Shown here piece by piece: positions 1-10,994 of a DNA stretch of 64,000 nucleotides. Numbering within the stretch: the stretch's first letter is position 1; each line of letters begins with the position of its first letter. The DNA is from Chrysaora quinquecirrha (lineage: Eukaryota; Cnidaria; Scyphozoa; Semaeostomeae; Pelagiidae): NCBI GenBank assembly GCA_014526335.1, contig JACTAT010000010.1, positions 6,583,826 to 6,647,825 of the forward strand, read 5' to 3'. Both the position numbers and the translations under genes were made by a program. Below the pieces are notes generated by a model. That model was not told the origin of the DNA and made no database searches. It saw only the letters and a list, made by a program, of their open reading frames with translations.

Positions 1-1162
1 GTTTTAAAAATAGAAACTTTCGTAACTTTAAGAAACCTGAATTGTTACATTTGCTTTTGTTAAAAAAAGAAATATTGGACAAAAATCTGCGAGACTTGTC
101 ATATTAAGCACATATCATTGATTTCAAAAATTATATTTTTGCAGAATGAATCTTTATGACATTCGCTTTGTTCAGAATCTTTCACAAAAACACACTTTCA
201 CAAATTTGAGTTTAGATTCGAAAGTTTCGTCCTTTAAAGATTAAAGTCTTTGAGCGGAAGCTACAAAATTGCAAGCAACAGCAACAGCCGAAACATCTCT
301 GGACATACTTAAAAGCTTTTTTCGTTTGATACTCCTCGGAGTATAAAACTCAGAAACAGACCGAAACAATAGACTAAGGCGGAATTTATACCCAGTTGCG
401 ACAAGTACTCAACCCAGGTACAAGTACTCCGCAAGATGATTGGTGTTTAAACCCAATCTAAATTCGGCTTCTCTTTCTGATTGGTGCATTTCGTTTCACA
501 TCTGGGTATAAACTCAGCCTTAGTTTATTGTTTCGGTCTGTTTCTGACCTTCATACCCAATATTATAACAATGTTCGAAGATGTTTCCTCTGTTTCTCGC
601 AATTCTAATGATAATCTTGAATGTACGTTAGTAAAATTGCAGATTTCTTGCTTGACTTGAGGCTCTGTATTGGCTGTCTATTCTAAGGCTCTCGCCAAAT
701 GATCATACATTGTTTGTTGTTTGTTAAACAGATCGAAATTTGTTCATGAAGCAAAATGTTTCACCGTTTGATTGGCCATGTCACAAAGCATTGCACTTCT
801 CGTTAGTCATAAAAACATTGCGTAACAAATTTTGCTTATTTTTCCTTGTCAAACAATGTTTTGTGACGTGGCCAAATGTTCAAACATCACTCGATAAGCA
901 AATTGCAAATGTTTCATCGTTTTGCCGTTCCTGAAATCTCGGCGCTGCTATTAGCAGAGAGATTGTTTTATGAAGTAGATCAAAGTAATAAAAGAATCGA
1001 AAATTGTGTCTTTTATGTGCTTTATTTCATTATATTTATATGCCTTTATTTCAGCAAATTAACATTCAAAGTTCATAAACCTGACATTTCCTAAACCATT
1101 AGGTACCATACTGTACAGATTAAAATCAGCTGCTTTCATTTTTATTTGACAAAATTTTTCAC
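1..1162. other. Intergenic flank with one MITE, no supported gene
   Basis: I see no convincing coding exon here; the open frames near 740-1094 lack splice signals and family resemblance. The stretch holds an inverted-repeat element (about 249-605) and the 3' flank of the HD-domain gene. TTTATT at 1141-1146 reads AATAAA on the minus strand about 17 bp past that gene's stop, a possible polyadenylation signal. Confidence 0.5.
249..605. mobile_element. Inverted-repeat MITE, family 'GGTCTG', copy 1
   Basis: The two halves are inverted copies: CAGAAACAGACCGAAACAAT near 352 is mirrored by ATTGTTTCGGTCTGTTTCTG near 527, and GGACATACTTAAAAGC near 301 belongs to the outer arm. No coding capacity. A second full copy lies at about 14881-15170 and a half copy at about 44255-44370, so this is a dispersed family. 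Superfamily unknown; ends approximate. Confidence 0.7.
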
Positions 1163-1741
1163 TCAGTTCAATTTCAAAAGGTAATTTTTACACATTGTGA
1201 TATATTTATCAATTGGTTGTACAGTTTTTCCTTCAATCTTGCCAAGGTCATCCCACTCTCTGAGATGGATAACAGCTTTGAAATTCTCAAGCTTTTCAAA
1301 CTCTTTAGCTTCCTTCTCATCCATCGGTCCTCCTTGCTGAATCAAAGTTTGCTTTGAAGCACTTGACAATTTGTCATGATACCCTTCACGAACTTTCACC
1401 AAATACCGTTTAGCATTGACGTGATGCCTGACAAGCTGGGATAAAGAATCAGGGAAGCCATGGTCTTCTAGGTACTCAGCCCCAATCACGTCGTGTCTTT
1501 TTGTTCCTATGCCTTGCCCCATTGCCTCTAATTTCTTTTCCAGCCCCACAAGATGACCGATGTCATGAAACAGTGACCCCAAGATGACCTCATCGGGGTA
1601 GCCAGCCTCTTCCGCCAACATTGCACATTGAATCATGTGATCCTGTTCTGAAACGTCCTCCCCCAAATAATTATTTGCACCATGCTTTTTGTAAAGCTCA
1701 AAAATCTCAGCTGTCACACTTTCAGCTACTTCTTCCTTCAT
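1163..1741 (-). CDS. HD-domain mixed-valent diiron oxygenase, PhnZ/TmpB-like
   Basis: A single uninterrupted 192-residue frame. Visible motif set: Tyr25, Glu28, His35, the HD pair His59-Asp60 followed by His63, His83, His106-His107, Lys111 and Asp164-Asp165. This spacing is that of PhnZ-type HD oxygenases, which bind a mixed-valent Fe pair and cleave the C-P bond of 2-amino-1-hydroxyethylphosphonate; the N-terminal Tyr/Glu pair is typical of PhnZ and TmpB rather than of HD hydrolases. Length matches PhnZ (about 190 residues). No signal peptide or TM segment, so probably cytosolic. The ATG at 1741 is the first in frame. The gene is intronless while most neighbours have many introns, which may reflect late acquisition or retroposition. 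It is head to head with NDUFAF2. Substrate is inferred from family; a related HD oxygenase acting on another organophosphonate or polyol is possible. Confidence 0.85.
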   Translation of the reverse strand: MKEEVAESVTAEIFELYKKHGANNYLGEDVSEQDHMIQCAMLAEEAGYPDEVILGSLFHDIGHLVGLEKKLEAMGQGIGTKRHDVIGAEYLEDHGFPDSLSQLVRHHVNAKRYLVKVREGYHDKLSSASKQTLIQQGGPMDEKEAKEFEKLENFKAVIHLREWDDLGKIEGKTVQPIDKYITMCKNYLLKLN

Positions 1742-2062
1742 ACCTTGTTATTCTTCTCGATTTTAACTGATGCGAATTTCAAAGGAGACAATTTTGGAAG
1801 AAAATCTTCACAAGAAGATCAAAAGGAAGTCAAAGTTCAAATAAATGTACTTCACTTCCTTGTTCTGTATTTCCGTTTTCTGCCTTTCCGCTACCATCTT
1901 TTTGGTTCCTTCATTTCCGTTTCCGTTTGCCTCGTTTGCAAAACGAGTCTATTTCAAAAGGACACCCTAAACGGATATTTTTTCTTAAAAGACCTACAGT
2001 GACAGAAGAAACAGTGAAACAGTACACATGGAAAGAAATCAAAGTTTTCAAAAAAAGGAAAA
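1742..2062. promoter_or_regulatory. Probable bidirectional promoter
   Basis: Only 321 bp separate the ATG of the minus-strand HD oxygenase (1741) from the ATG of NDUFAF2 (2063). Both 5' UTRs and both core promoters must lie here unless upstream non-coding exons exist. No clear TATA box is seen. Open frames across it have no coding character. Inferred from geometry. Confidence 0.5.
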
Positions 2063-5000
2063 ATGATCAGAAGGATACTTTCACTTTTTTCATCATCTTC
2101 AAGAGCAAAGAGATTTGTTGGAGAGGACCAGTATGGAAACAAGTACTACGAAGTTGAAAAGGGTAAGGTCTAAGGACTATTGACAAGCAAGAAAATTAAG
2201 ATGCTGTAAAATTAAGTGGGAAAAATTAAGAACATTCTATGGCTTTCTTCAATTTCACTGTTCTTATAAAAAATGTGTATCACAGAGGATGCACCCAACC
2301 AACAATGCTTGGAAAGATGAATTTATTGTAGCTATTTCAGCTATAAAGTTGCAATCATCAACCGTTAACAGCCTGCAGAGATTGCTTGAAACTGAAAACG
2401 ATAAATGGAAACATGAATTACAGTAAACTGCCTACCAAAGACTGTCAACAACCAGTGAAAAGATCACGAAAGATTGATGTAATATGAATTATCTGCAATA
2501 CACAGAACTCATCTCTATCCAGGCGATTGCTGTGGTGGCCAACAAGCTGCAAAGCTTTGCAATGGCCGACAGGTCCCCAGGCAGTTGGAGAATCTGAGGT
2601 TGGAAATAGATCCCTTCAAACACTGCCTAAGATCATAAATGACCCTCAACCATCAAAGAGAAACAAGACTTAAACAGTTTTCCTTTTTGTTTTTATTTCA
2701 GCTGATGGCACAATAAGAAGATCTGTTGAATGTGCAAATGTCAAACCAGAAGAATACGTTCAAGGCATGATTCCAACTCAATGGGAAGGTAAGAAAAGTC
2801 ATTAATACTTCACTAGATTGAACAATAATAGCACGAGAGGTCATAATTTCAAACTTTTTATGAAAGAGAGCAATTTAAATGTAAGGAAGAACTTCTTCTC
2901 GAACCGAATCAGGAAAAATGGAATAATTTGCCAAGCAAGGTAGCCTGTAAAGGACGTTAAATCTTTTGAAAAACTAAACGACCAAGACCAAGAAAGCATA
3001 GACTCAGTGTATACATTTGATTAAACTATAGTTTTAACAGGGTTTTTATAGGCCAATACAGCCTTTCAGCCTCTTTATCTCATTTATAATTATAGTAAGA
3101 AAGCAGCATTATTGAGCATATGGCGCTTTTCTCCGTTCCATTTCTCTTTACCCCTTTTCTGCCGTAGCCCATTTAGCACTTTAAGCGTTTAGCATTATCG
3201 TCGGACAAAACAGTTAAGCGGCCGTTTCTTTTTCCGAAGTCATAGACCTTTTCAAAGAGGCCTGGATCGGGCATGAGATTTTCTGGAAAACTGTAGATTT
3301 ATTGTGTGTAGTTGTAGAAAAATCAAGCCATAAAGAACACTCGAGCCTCAAATTGTTCAAAAAATAAGAACATTGAGCGTACAGAATTTATCTGGTTCTT
3401 ATAAAGAAGATTGTATGCTATCTTTTTTTCGGTTTTTTCAGGCTGGATTAGAGGCTCAGTAAAAGACCCTCCAACACTAAAGGTTCGTTATTTTTAAAAT
3501 TGAATACTTTCTGCGATCCGCTCTTTGCAGCAACATTGCAGCATCTGCATTGGTATTTCGAAAGCCGTGGCTACACATACGACTTTTTGCTTGAAATGGC
3601 GACAGGACATGTTCAAAAACTATCGCCGCGACCGTAAACTAAAAGTCGCGTATTTAGCCAGGTATAGATCTTTTTAACAAAATTTTCTGCAATCCGAGGA
3701 AACAAGGTCACAGAACATTGGTTTAGTTGAACTTTTCGTGACATGTTATTGCTTTTCGCCAGTAATGTCGCAGAGTGTAGCCGGTTTTCGAATCGGTGAT
3801 GCAACACATTGCACTGTTTTCGCGCTTTTCTAGGTCCGATTCTTCTTACCGCGCAATTTGATTGTCGCAAAGCATGTAGCCACCCCGGGGGGGGGGGGTA
3901 CTTCAATATGTAGACATTCTGGACGTGCCGCTCATATGGATGGGTTTTTTTCGACTGAAATTCTCTACACATGGGTCTGATATTCTGCTTGATTCTGGTT
4001 GATGGGTTGGTATTTTAGGATTTTCTTACCAATAGGTACCATTATGATTTACCGCAAAGTGGCTGACAACCTTTCTACTGTTTTTTGCTTTCGAAACGAT
4101 GAATTGGCGGCAACAACAGAGCTCGGTCATATTGATTGCAAAGAATCGCCGTCAGATTCGATTTTGCGAGACTTTTCGTGAATTCTAGCACTGTAAAAGG
4201 GTTTTAAAATCAACCAAATTCATGCACATGGGCTTGAAATTTCCTGATTTTCATGCAAATGGGTCAGAAATCCTTGAAAATCCTATCATACAAATGGGTC
4301 CTTTTGTCAAAGTCCAGATTCACGTCTAATCATGGACACATTGAAGTACCCCCCCCCCCGGGGTAGCCACCTCAGGATTTCTCTATAAGACATTTTCAGG
4401 CGTGTCGCGTCGCCAGAACAGGTGAAAGGTCGCACATGTAGCCGCGGCTTAATACCACCCATGCACCAATCGACCAAGAGAAAACTGTATTGCTTGAATC
4501 TTTGCTTTCTAGGATTTGCAAGATCAAGAATATATGCGTGAAATGATCGCTAAAAAGGCTGCTGAAATACAGAGAAAAGACGATGAGGTAGAAGCCTTTT
4601 TTGTACATAGCATTAATACAGTATATTTGTCACGAATGACGAACGCTAAGATATATTTTTCCACAAATGGCTTACCATAATAAATGGGATTCAAACCTGG
4701 ACTACATGACCAGAAAGCCAGCGACGTTTCCACTGAGCTATAGAGCTCGATGAAGTCGCAGAGTAACTCTCCAAGTCATACAGCATTAATGCAGTAAATA
4801 TATTGTTTTTAAAAGAGTTTTCAATTTACTCCGTTATCTAAAAGACTGTTCAAGCGATCTCAACTTGTCACTCGACAATGCTTAATTCTTGTCTTTTCCG
4901 ATCGATACCAAGGTTCTGGGGGGTGGAGGGAGTTGTCAAGAGTCGGGAAGAACGTTGGAGAAATCTAAATATGTCTCGCCCGATTTTTATTGAACCGAAT

Positions 5001-6488
5001 AAAGAAATTAATCATTTTTCAATTCATTCTTGCAGGCTCAGCAGCAGGCATTTGAAGGTAAATATCAGTATTACTGCAATTTCAATAGATAGTGTATGAA
5101 CTGAAATAATGCAAGGGCATAACAATACTTTGAAGTCCTAGGAAGTTAGGAAATCAAAAACTACAAATTAGGAAATTACAGATTACATATTAGGAGAGAC
5201 TTTCTATCCGTCCAAAATCAGGAAAAAAACCCTTGCGACAAGGAGCACCATACCATAACATACCATACCATACCATACCATACCATACCATACCATACCA
5301 TACCATACCATACCATACCATACCATGCCATATCATATCATATCATACAGTACCATACCATACCTTGCCATACCATACCATACCATACCATACCATACCA
5401 TATCATAGCATACCATAGCATATACCATATCATATCATACGCTTATCCCCCAACAAACTTTTGTCACGCGGCTGTCCCACACTTTTGAAACAAAGTTTTG
5501 TCCAAGAATTCGTGCCAAGGGTGCCTAGCCACTGCGACAGATGCCGAAATGTTAGGCATTTGTAACGTATTAATTTTCTGTTCTATTGTAGAGGGACTAG
5601 TATCGAGGAGCACAGAACTAACACAAGCCAGTGGACAACAGCAAACATGTAAGTGCAGTCAACCAATATCTCTAAGTTTTTTACTAGAATTTTCAGTATT
5701 TATTGCACTACAGAGTTTAATATAAACGACTTGCCTTGCTGATATCGTATAATATCGTAAAGTGATGATCCACCACTGTAGTACTGAATAGATGAGCTTA
5801 TACCATGGGCGACAGTAGACTGGCTACACCAGCCCCCCAACCCTCGCTGTTGTCGCTGCTGTTGTTGTTCAGGGCAGCTCAGGAAGAGGCTATTAGCGAC
5901 CTTCAGTTCTAAGGAGCATAACAGAAACTTGTGTGGCGAGTCTAGGGCGACAGATGTTTATTGTTTCAGTGAGAACCTAGACTTATTACCTGAGTAGAGT
6001 ACCTGAGTCTCAGTTATCGCTCATCAAACAGAGACTTAACACCAAACCGAGATCGCTCAAAGTGGTTGTTGAAGCGGAGTTTCCGTTAGTTTGAGCGCCC
6101 AGCAGTTGAACCCAATAGCGATAACTACGACTCACGTAATAATTCTATAATAAAAACCGAAATTTTGCCATTTGCTTATGAGTCGTTGTTTGAGTGTCCA
6201 TCAATTCAATTTGTAGCGATCTCCGGACGTACTTCTCGTGCAACAGATTATGTAGCGTGTCTTGCTGTTATATGCGTATTAATTGTCCGAATTTTCGTCT
6301 TTTTAGCCGGCCATGCATCTGCTCCATTCTACGGAGAGCATAACAAAGAGAACGAACCGGCGAGTTTTGGAGCGACGTTCGAGCCCGGGGCTTGGAAGCC
6401 GCATTCAGCCGGTCGGAAGGATCCGAAAGAGAGCGAGGCATTTCAACCGAAAAGTTGGATACCAAATGCAAATAAAGAAAAGAGTTAA
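2063..6488 (+). CDS. NDUFAF2: NADH dehydrogenase complex I assembly factor 2 (mimitin)
   Basis: Seven exons: 2063-2162, 2702-2788, 3442-3482, 4513-4587, 5036-5057, 5592-5648, 6307-6488; all junctions are GT/AG and phases agree, giving 187 residues (human about 169). Exon 1 encodes a basic, Ser-rich leader (MIRRILSLFSSSSRAKRF), a likely mitochondrial targeting sequence, then GEDQYGNKYYEVEK, matching the NDUFA12/NDUFAF2 signature. Exons 2-3 give GMIPTQWEGWIRGSVKDPPT, matching the family IPTEWExWIR block. The last exon carries GHASAPFYG and FEPGAWKP, matching the C-terminal block of NDUFAF2 and excluding the NDUFA12 subunit paralogue. The protein is a chaperone that occupies the NDUFA12 site during late assembly of respiratory complex I in the matrix. 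Introns contain a hAT-type MITE, a tRNA-like repeat and a pentamer microsatellite. Confidence 0.93.
3885..4363. mobile_element. hAT-type MITE with G-run termini, copy 1
   Basis: Flanked by perfect 8-bp direct repeats TAGCCACC (3877-3884 and 4364-4371). The ends are inverted: CCGGGGGGGGGGGG then GTACTTCAAT on the left, and its reverse complement on the right. The 479-bp body has no transposase. Eight-bp duplications are the hallmark of hAT insertion. Lies in intron 3 of NDUFAF2. Related copies occur at 7053, 31700, 32180, 33614 and 58079. Confidence 0.8.
4686..4754 (-). repeat. tRNA-derived SINE head or tRNA pseudogene
   Basis: On the minus strand TATAGCTCAGTGG (A-box-like) is followed about 35 nt later by GGTTTGAATCCC (B-box-like). 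The segment between cannot form a proper anticodon stem, so it is more likely a SINE head or decayed tRNA than a functional tRNA. It sits in intron 4 of NDUFAF2. Confidence 0.45.
5245..5435. repeat. Pentanucleotide microsatellite (ACCAT)n
   Basis: About 190 bp of TACCA/CATAC units with scattered substitutions, in intron 5 of NDUFAF2. The repetitive YHTIP open frame over it is an artefact of the repeat. Confidence 0.95.
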
Positions 6489-8177
6489 CGAAGTAAGAAA
6501 ATTTGCGAGAATCCATGTAAATTTGGAGTGACTAGTGACTACAACCTATAGTTTTGAGTGAGTACCAAACTTTCTTTGTATAAAGAGGTCTTTACTGTCA
6601 AGATTAATCAGTAATTAAGTACGGAACCTCAAGGATGAATATGATTGAGCATGGACACGATTATAAACATGGTATCTTGAATGCAGGCATTAGAAACCTG
6701 AACGTTAGCATGGGAACATGAAGACATGCGCGATATAAGAATACGATAGTCACGAATGAAACATTTAGCTACTGGAGGTCTGGGTACTGTGTTAAATTTG
6801 TCTGGAAGATGGTTGATTTGTTAGTAGGGGAAATCTCCACAAAATGCCATTACTTTTGGATTGCAATCGCTTCGACGAAGAAGTGCAGCAAATTTTTCAA
6901 TCATTTTAACCTGACGTTTTATGTACCAAGATTCCATTCTTAGCATAAGAGTGAATGTTAGGCAGACCCGTGAAAAATAATGATTTTCGTTTATTTCAAT
7001 TAAAATTTGCTGGCATGTTTATAGAGAGGAAGATATACAAGTGAACCAGTTGCACAGGGGGGGGGGTATTTTAATAGGCTTGAGGTACGGGGACGTGCCA
7101 TTATTTATTATCGGTTTATCTTTAAAAGTAAGTGCGGAATTATGGGTACCATTTCAGGAAATTTGTGGAATTATGGGTATTATTCTGGAGAAATTTTTGC
7201 AGAATTAAAAGGAGACATGCTTAGCATTTATGAAATGAATGTCCAGTCAGAGCTGATGTTGCACTGTAAAACATTACCTGGTTACAGAATCATCAGTTGA
7301 TTTTGTTTGTCTGAAAAATGTTCTTTGCCTTGCCAAATTTGTAGAATTATGGGTCACTATTTCTATCAGGTTTGCGGAATTATGGGTAACAATTTTTCAG
7401 ACATGGGTAAATCATGGGTCCAAATTTTGAACCAAAATCGCACGTCTCCATTCAAGACTAGGCTTTGATACCCTCCCCCACCCCGAGACCAGTTGCTATA
7501 ATTAATCAAAGTCGAATTCGAGACCAAGGGCACAAGACCCACGAAAAACATGAATAATTTTTTACACGAATACATTTTCCTCATTTCACATCAATATTTT
7601 CAGAAAGAAATTGTCTTTATAAATTTACAAAATTTCCTGTGTCAAACATTTCTCTGACGAAAACAAATTAAATTATTACATATAAAAGCATGTGGTAGCA
7701 AACATTTCTAAAAATTATAGTTATGACAACTTTAGTGGATTATTCACTTGGATTAATTTTTATAGCCAACGTACACCAATTCTTGTTCCTAAGTCTTTTG
7801 AAGATGTTTGAAGCAAGAGAATTTAGGCACTTTTTCAATGCTCGGCTCAAATTGTCTGGTGCGGTCAGAGAAATACTGTAATATCTCTTTCCATGCTTTC
7901 TGTCTTTAGTCTCTTTAAAATTCGATATTTCTTCAAAATTTGAAACTTAGCTGCAGAAATTCCAGCGCAGTCTCGTTTGTGTTTTCGTGAAGCTCGCTAC
8001 CAATAAACCGAAGTCCGAGAAAATCAACTTCTTATAGACTGAATGTCTTTCGAATCTTGATTCCAAACAAAAGCATGTCTTTTTGAATGTCTTTTTGAAT
8101 CTGAGACTGTTGGCAATTGTAGCCATAACCCTTGTTTATCTATTACCAAAATGATTTCTAAAATGCCTAGTTAGGTA
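6489..8177. other. Intergenic, one MITE, otherwise nothing recognised
   Basis: Between NDUFAF2 and the small membrane ORF I see no exon with family resemblance. The only structured feature is the G-run hAT-type MITE at 7053-7487. The rest is AT-rich unique-looking sequence. Confidence 0.5.
7053..7487. mobile_element. hAT-type MITE with G-run termini, copy 2
   Basis: ACCAGTTGC occurs at both borders (7045-7053 and 7487-7495 region), consistent with an 8-9 bp target duplication. The left end is CACAGGGGGGGGGGTATT; the right end is C-rich (ACCCTCCCCCACCCCGAG). Internally the phrase 'GGAATTATGGGTA' recurs several times (7137, 7172, 7376). No coding capacity. Confidence 0.7.
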
Positions 8178-8375
8178 TTATTCTCCTTTCGGCTTCACGC
8201 ATTCATCTGTTGCTACCATGAAGCCAGCGAAGGCACAAACAACCAACATTAGGCCAACGACAACTGGAAGCATAGTTATGTAGTTTGTCTTTTTAGCTAT
8301 GGTACCCTTTAGGCCTAATATTTTGAAGAAATGGGAAGGGCTGTTCCTTGGTGATGCGGTTTTAAGAAACTCCAT
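8178..8375 (-). CDS. Small single-pass membrane protein, unidentified (tentative)
   Basis: A 65-residue frame whose ATG sits in a strong Kozak setting (GCCATGG). The N-terminal 30 residues are basic (LKGTIAKKT) without acidic residues, followed by one hydrophobic segment at about residues 33-55 (ITMLPVVVGLMLVVCAFAG) and a short tail TDECVKPKGE. Such a layout suits a small inner-mitochondrial or ER membrane protein; there is a weak resemblance in plan to NDUFA4/NMES1-type single-TM subunits, which I do not consider proof. No introns or neighbours inform its role. It could equally be a chance ORF. Confidence 0.35.
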   Translation of the reverse strand: MEFLKTASPRNSPSHFFKILGLKGTIAKKTNYITMLPVVVGLMLVVCAFAGFMVATDECVKPKGE

Positions 8376-8754
8376 GGCATTCTATACTGGTTAGTGTATT
8401 GTTACGATCATGTGATCATAAAGCAGAGACAATGTTAACTGGTGACTCCTTTATGAGATAGATTTGGGAGCTGTGTAATTTATCTCTCTCCGGGTCCGCC
8501 TTTTGCAACAAACTAACTAGTTAATGTGTTGTGCATTGCCTTGTGTTTTAAGCAATTTAAGTTTAGCGATAAAGCAAAGAGAAGCAAAACGACAAACAAA
8601 ATTTCCATAAGCTAGACTCCTCTGCCGTACAGAACCTTTGTTTAAAATTAGAATGATGAGGGAGAGCGAGCTAGACTCGCAATCTTTGACTCTGGGGTCC
8701 ATTTCTACGACTTGTACTAAGCACAGAAACTCATATCTTACGAAGACAGCAAGC

Positions 8755-8965
8755 GTATGTGCCTGCCTAACTAACCAACTTGCTAACTAATTAACTAAGT
8801 TACTCCAGCTATCAAAAATAACTATCACATAACCTGAGTAACTAACTAACTAACTAACTAACTAACTGACTAACTAACAAACTTATTTACTAACATACTA
8901 AATAACTAATTAAACAATAAACTAAACTAACTGTTAAGCTAACTAACTAACTAATTAACTTGCCT
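8755..8965. repeat. Tetranucleotide microsatellite (AACT)n
   Basis: Imperfect ACTAACTAACTA units over about 200 bp, densest at 8840-8880 and 8935-8960. Confidence 0.9.
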
Positions 8966-10994
8966 TGAATGACTCGTAATTTTCTGTTTCCCGCTCTTAG
9001 TGTGAACTCCACCTCTGATTGGCTGTAGCTGTAATCTTAGCGGGGTAACTAACCTACAAACGTGTCTAGCAACAATTCTTTACCGAGTTGCGCTGAAAGC
9101 AATGTATCCTGTTTCGCCAGGCTTTGAATAACACGCGTCCAATCGAACGACAGAGACGGCCGACATTATCATTCTTGGCCACGGCCACGTAATCAATGTC
9201 GGCTCATGTTTTGCGGCTGTGTGTTGAGGTGTTATGCCCTCCTTGCGAGACGCCCTGCTTGCTTGAAATTCTTACGCATGTCACGGAGGGGAGAGACAGG
9301 TGAACTTCCAGTCTTCAACGTTGTTGAACTGGAAAGTTCAGCCGACAGACAGCCGAGGCTTCCCCATTTCATTTAATAGGCGAATTTCTCTTGAAGTTGA
9401 ATAAGGTTGAACCACGCCTTCAATTTTTGCAGTCTCGAACATTATCTCCTCAGCACAGATTACCATATTTCCCCCCTTGTCCGAGAGACGATGTAATTTA
9501 ATTGCTCTAGGAACAATGAAATTGTTTCTCTTCAACCAATAAACATTCAGGAGACAAAGTCATGTGATGCTTTATAACAAAAAGATTTTATCTGTGGCAT
9601 GACTTTTGGCTTCTGGGACGGGACGGGGGAGCCCGAGGAGTATTTCGCTCTTAAAAAAGCGTACGAGTACTTTTGAGCAGAAGTATTCTTACAACATTTC
9701 TACGAAAACAATAAAATTCCAGCCGGGGGGTACGAGATTCAAAGGAGTGAATCGGGGGAGCCTATTCTGTTCATCATCATCAGATCTACAATCTCGAATA
9801 AGTTGCAGTCGCAGAAATCCTACTTTTTATACCGGAAATCCGCGAAAATCCGTTAGAGTACAATCCCGTTCGCTTTGTTTGTGTTTCTTGAAGACCGAGC
9901 GTTGGCGAATTGCTGGTTCGCTTCCTCGGCTCCGCCCGCCAAATCACTTCAAATTGGTGGAATGGATAATTTCATCCCAGTGTTGTTCAGTTTTTGAGCG
10001 CTTCACCCATTCACCGAGAAGTTCGCCGCTGATTTTTAGAAGCTCAATCTAATCTTTTCTAATCCTTGCGTGTCTGGGAACCTGTTCAAAGCTAAAAACA
10101 ACGAAAATTTACGTCCAAGAAATAAAAAATGCACACGGAGAATAGCATTTCAGTCATTTCTGAAAGAACAGTGTTCATCAGCGGACTTTTTCGGTTAGGC
10201 CGCCGGTTCACAATGTGAAATTTCTCCTATGAGTCCATGTTCTCACCGTAGAATATCGGCCGAGTTTTTTCAGGCGCGATTAAATTACATAGGCCTACCG
10301 CTTTCGTGTTTTACGGCTCAGAACCGATTGAGCGCAACACTACACCTAAGCAAGATTTGGAAATATAATTATAACAGTTTCATGTTCTGGAGAATCTGGT
10401 GGCAGAAATGAGACCAATGAGACACTTTCCTTTGTTTTTGCTGCCTGGAAATTTAGCGAATTTTCATTCGTGCTAGCGCTTCCCCCCGTTCAATCCAAAG
10501 AAATATTAGCGACATTTTCGTCAATAACGGAAGTGACGTCGGGACCACTAACACACCTGACGGGGGTAAAGTTGCTCATCTCGCTAAACTATTTCAAACG
10601 CGCTCATCGTTTCACGGGCTGAAATTTTTTCGAACAAGAACGGTGTTGAGTTTTATTTTTCTAGCCTAGTCAATGGTTTTTTCCGAATTAATAATTCCAG
10701 CGAGAAATTGTTCAAACAGCGTGTTTTGTTTCCCGATTCAAAGCGAATCGGTCCCCGTGGAGATGTTGAATTGTCTCGTTGTTATGCGTTTGCGGCAGGC
10801 AGTCTCCGGAAAATGGGAAAGTCTATGCTAATTTGCGGCGAACTCGCTGAAAGCATTTCAGTCGCTTGTTGATCCGTGGCTGAACTGAAAGTGAGTTTTT
10901 TGAATATCGGAAAATATAGAATTTGGATAAAGTAAGCGCTAAGTATTCTTTATTTTGTGCCAATTAAGAGTTGAACTACATTTTAAGCGTAAAG
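8966..10994. other. Upstream region of the reader-SAM gene, comparatively CpG-rich
   Basis: Noticeably more CpG dinucleotides (for example 9120-9260, 9600-10050 and 10500-10880) than the rest of the window. I see no domain-bearing exon. A GTGAGT at 10891 and an AG shortly before 10970 could mark a short 5' UTR intron for the gene starting at 10995. A promoter/CpG-island role is an inference. The 148-residue ORF at 9606-10052 has no recognisable feature. Confidence 0.4.

Noticed and set aside
740..1094. Two overlapping small ORFs
   Set aside because: AT-rich, Phe/Leu/Ser-dominated, overlapping in different frames, without any support.
3613..3972. 119-residue minus-strand ORF in NDUFAF2
   Set aside because: It runs into the G-run terminus of a MITE (PPPP stretch) and has no family resemblance.
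4686..4754. Functional tRNA gene on the minus strand
   Set aside because: A and B boxes are present, but no anticodon stem can be drawn, so it is listed as a SINE head or pseudogene.
9606..10052. 148-residue plus-strand ORF
   Set aside because: No domain, biased Ser/Arg content, no splice structure; probably a chance frame in the GC-richer upstream region of the reader-SAM gene.
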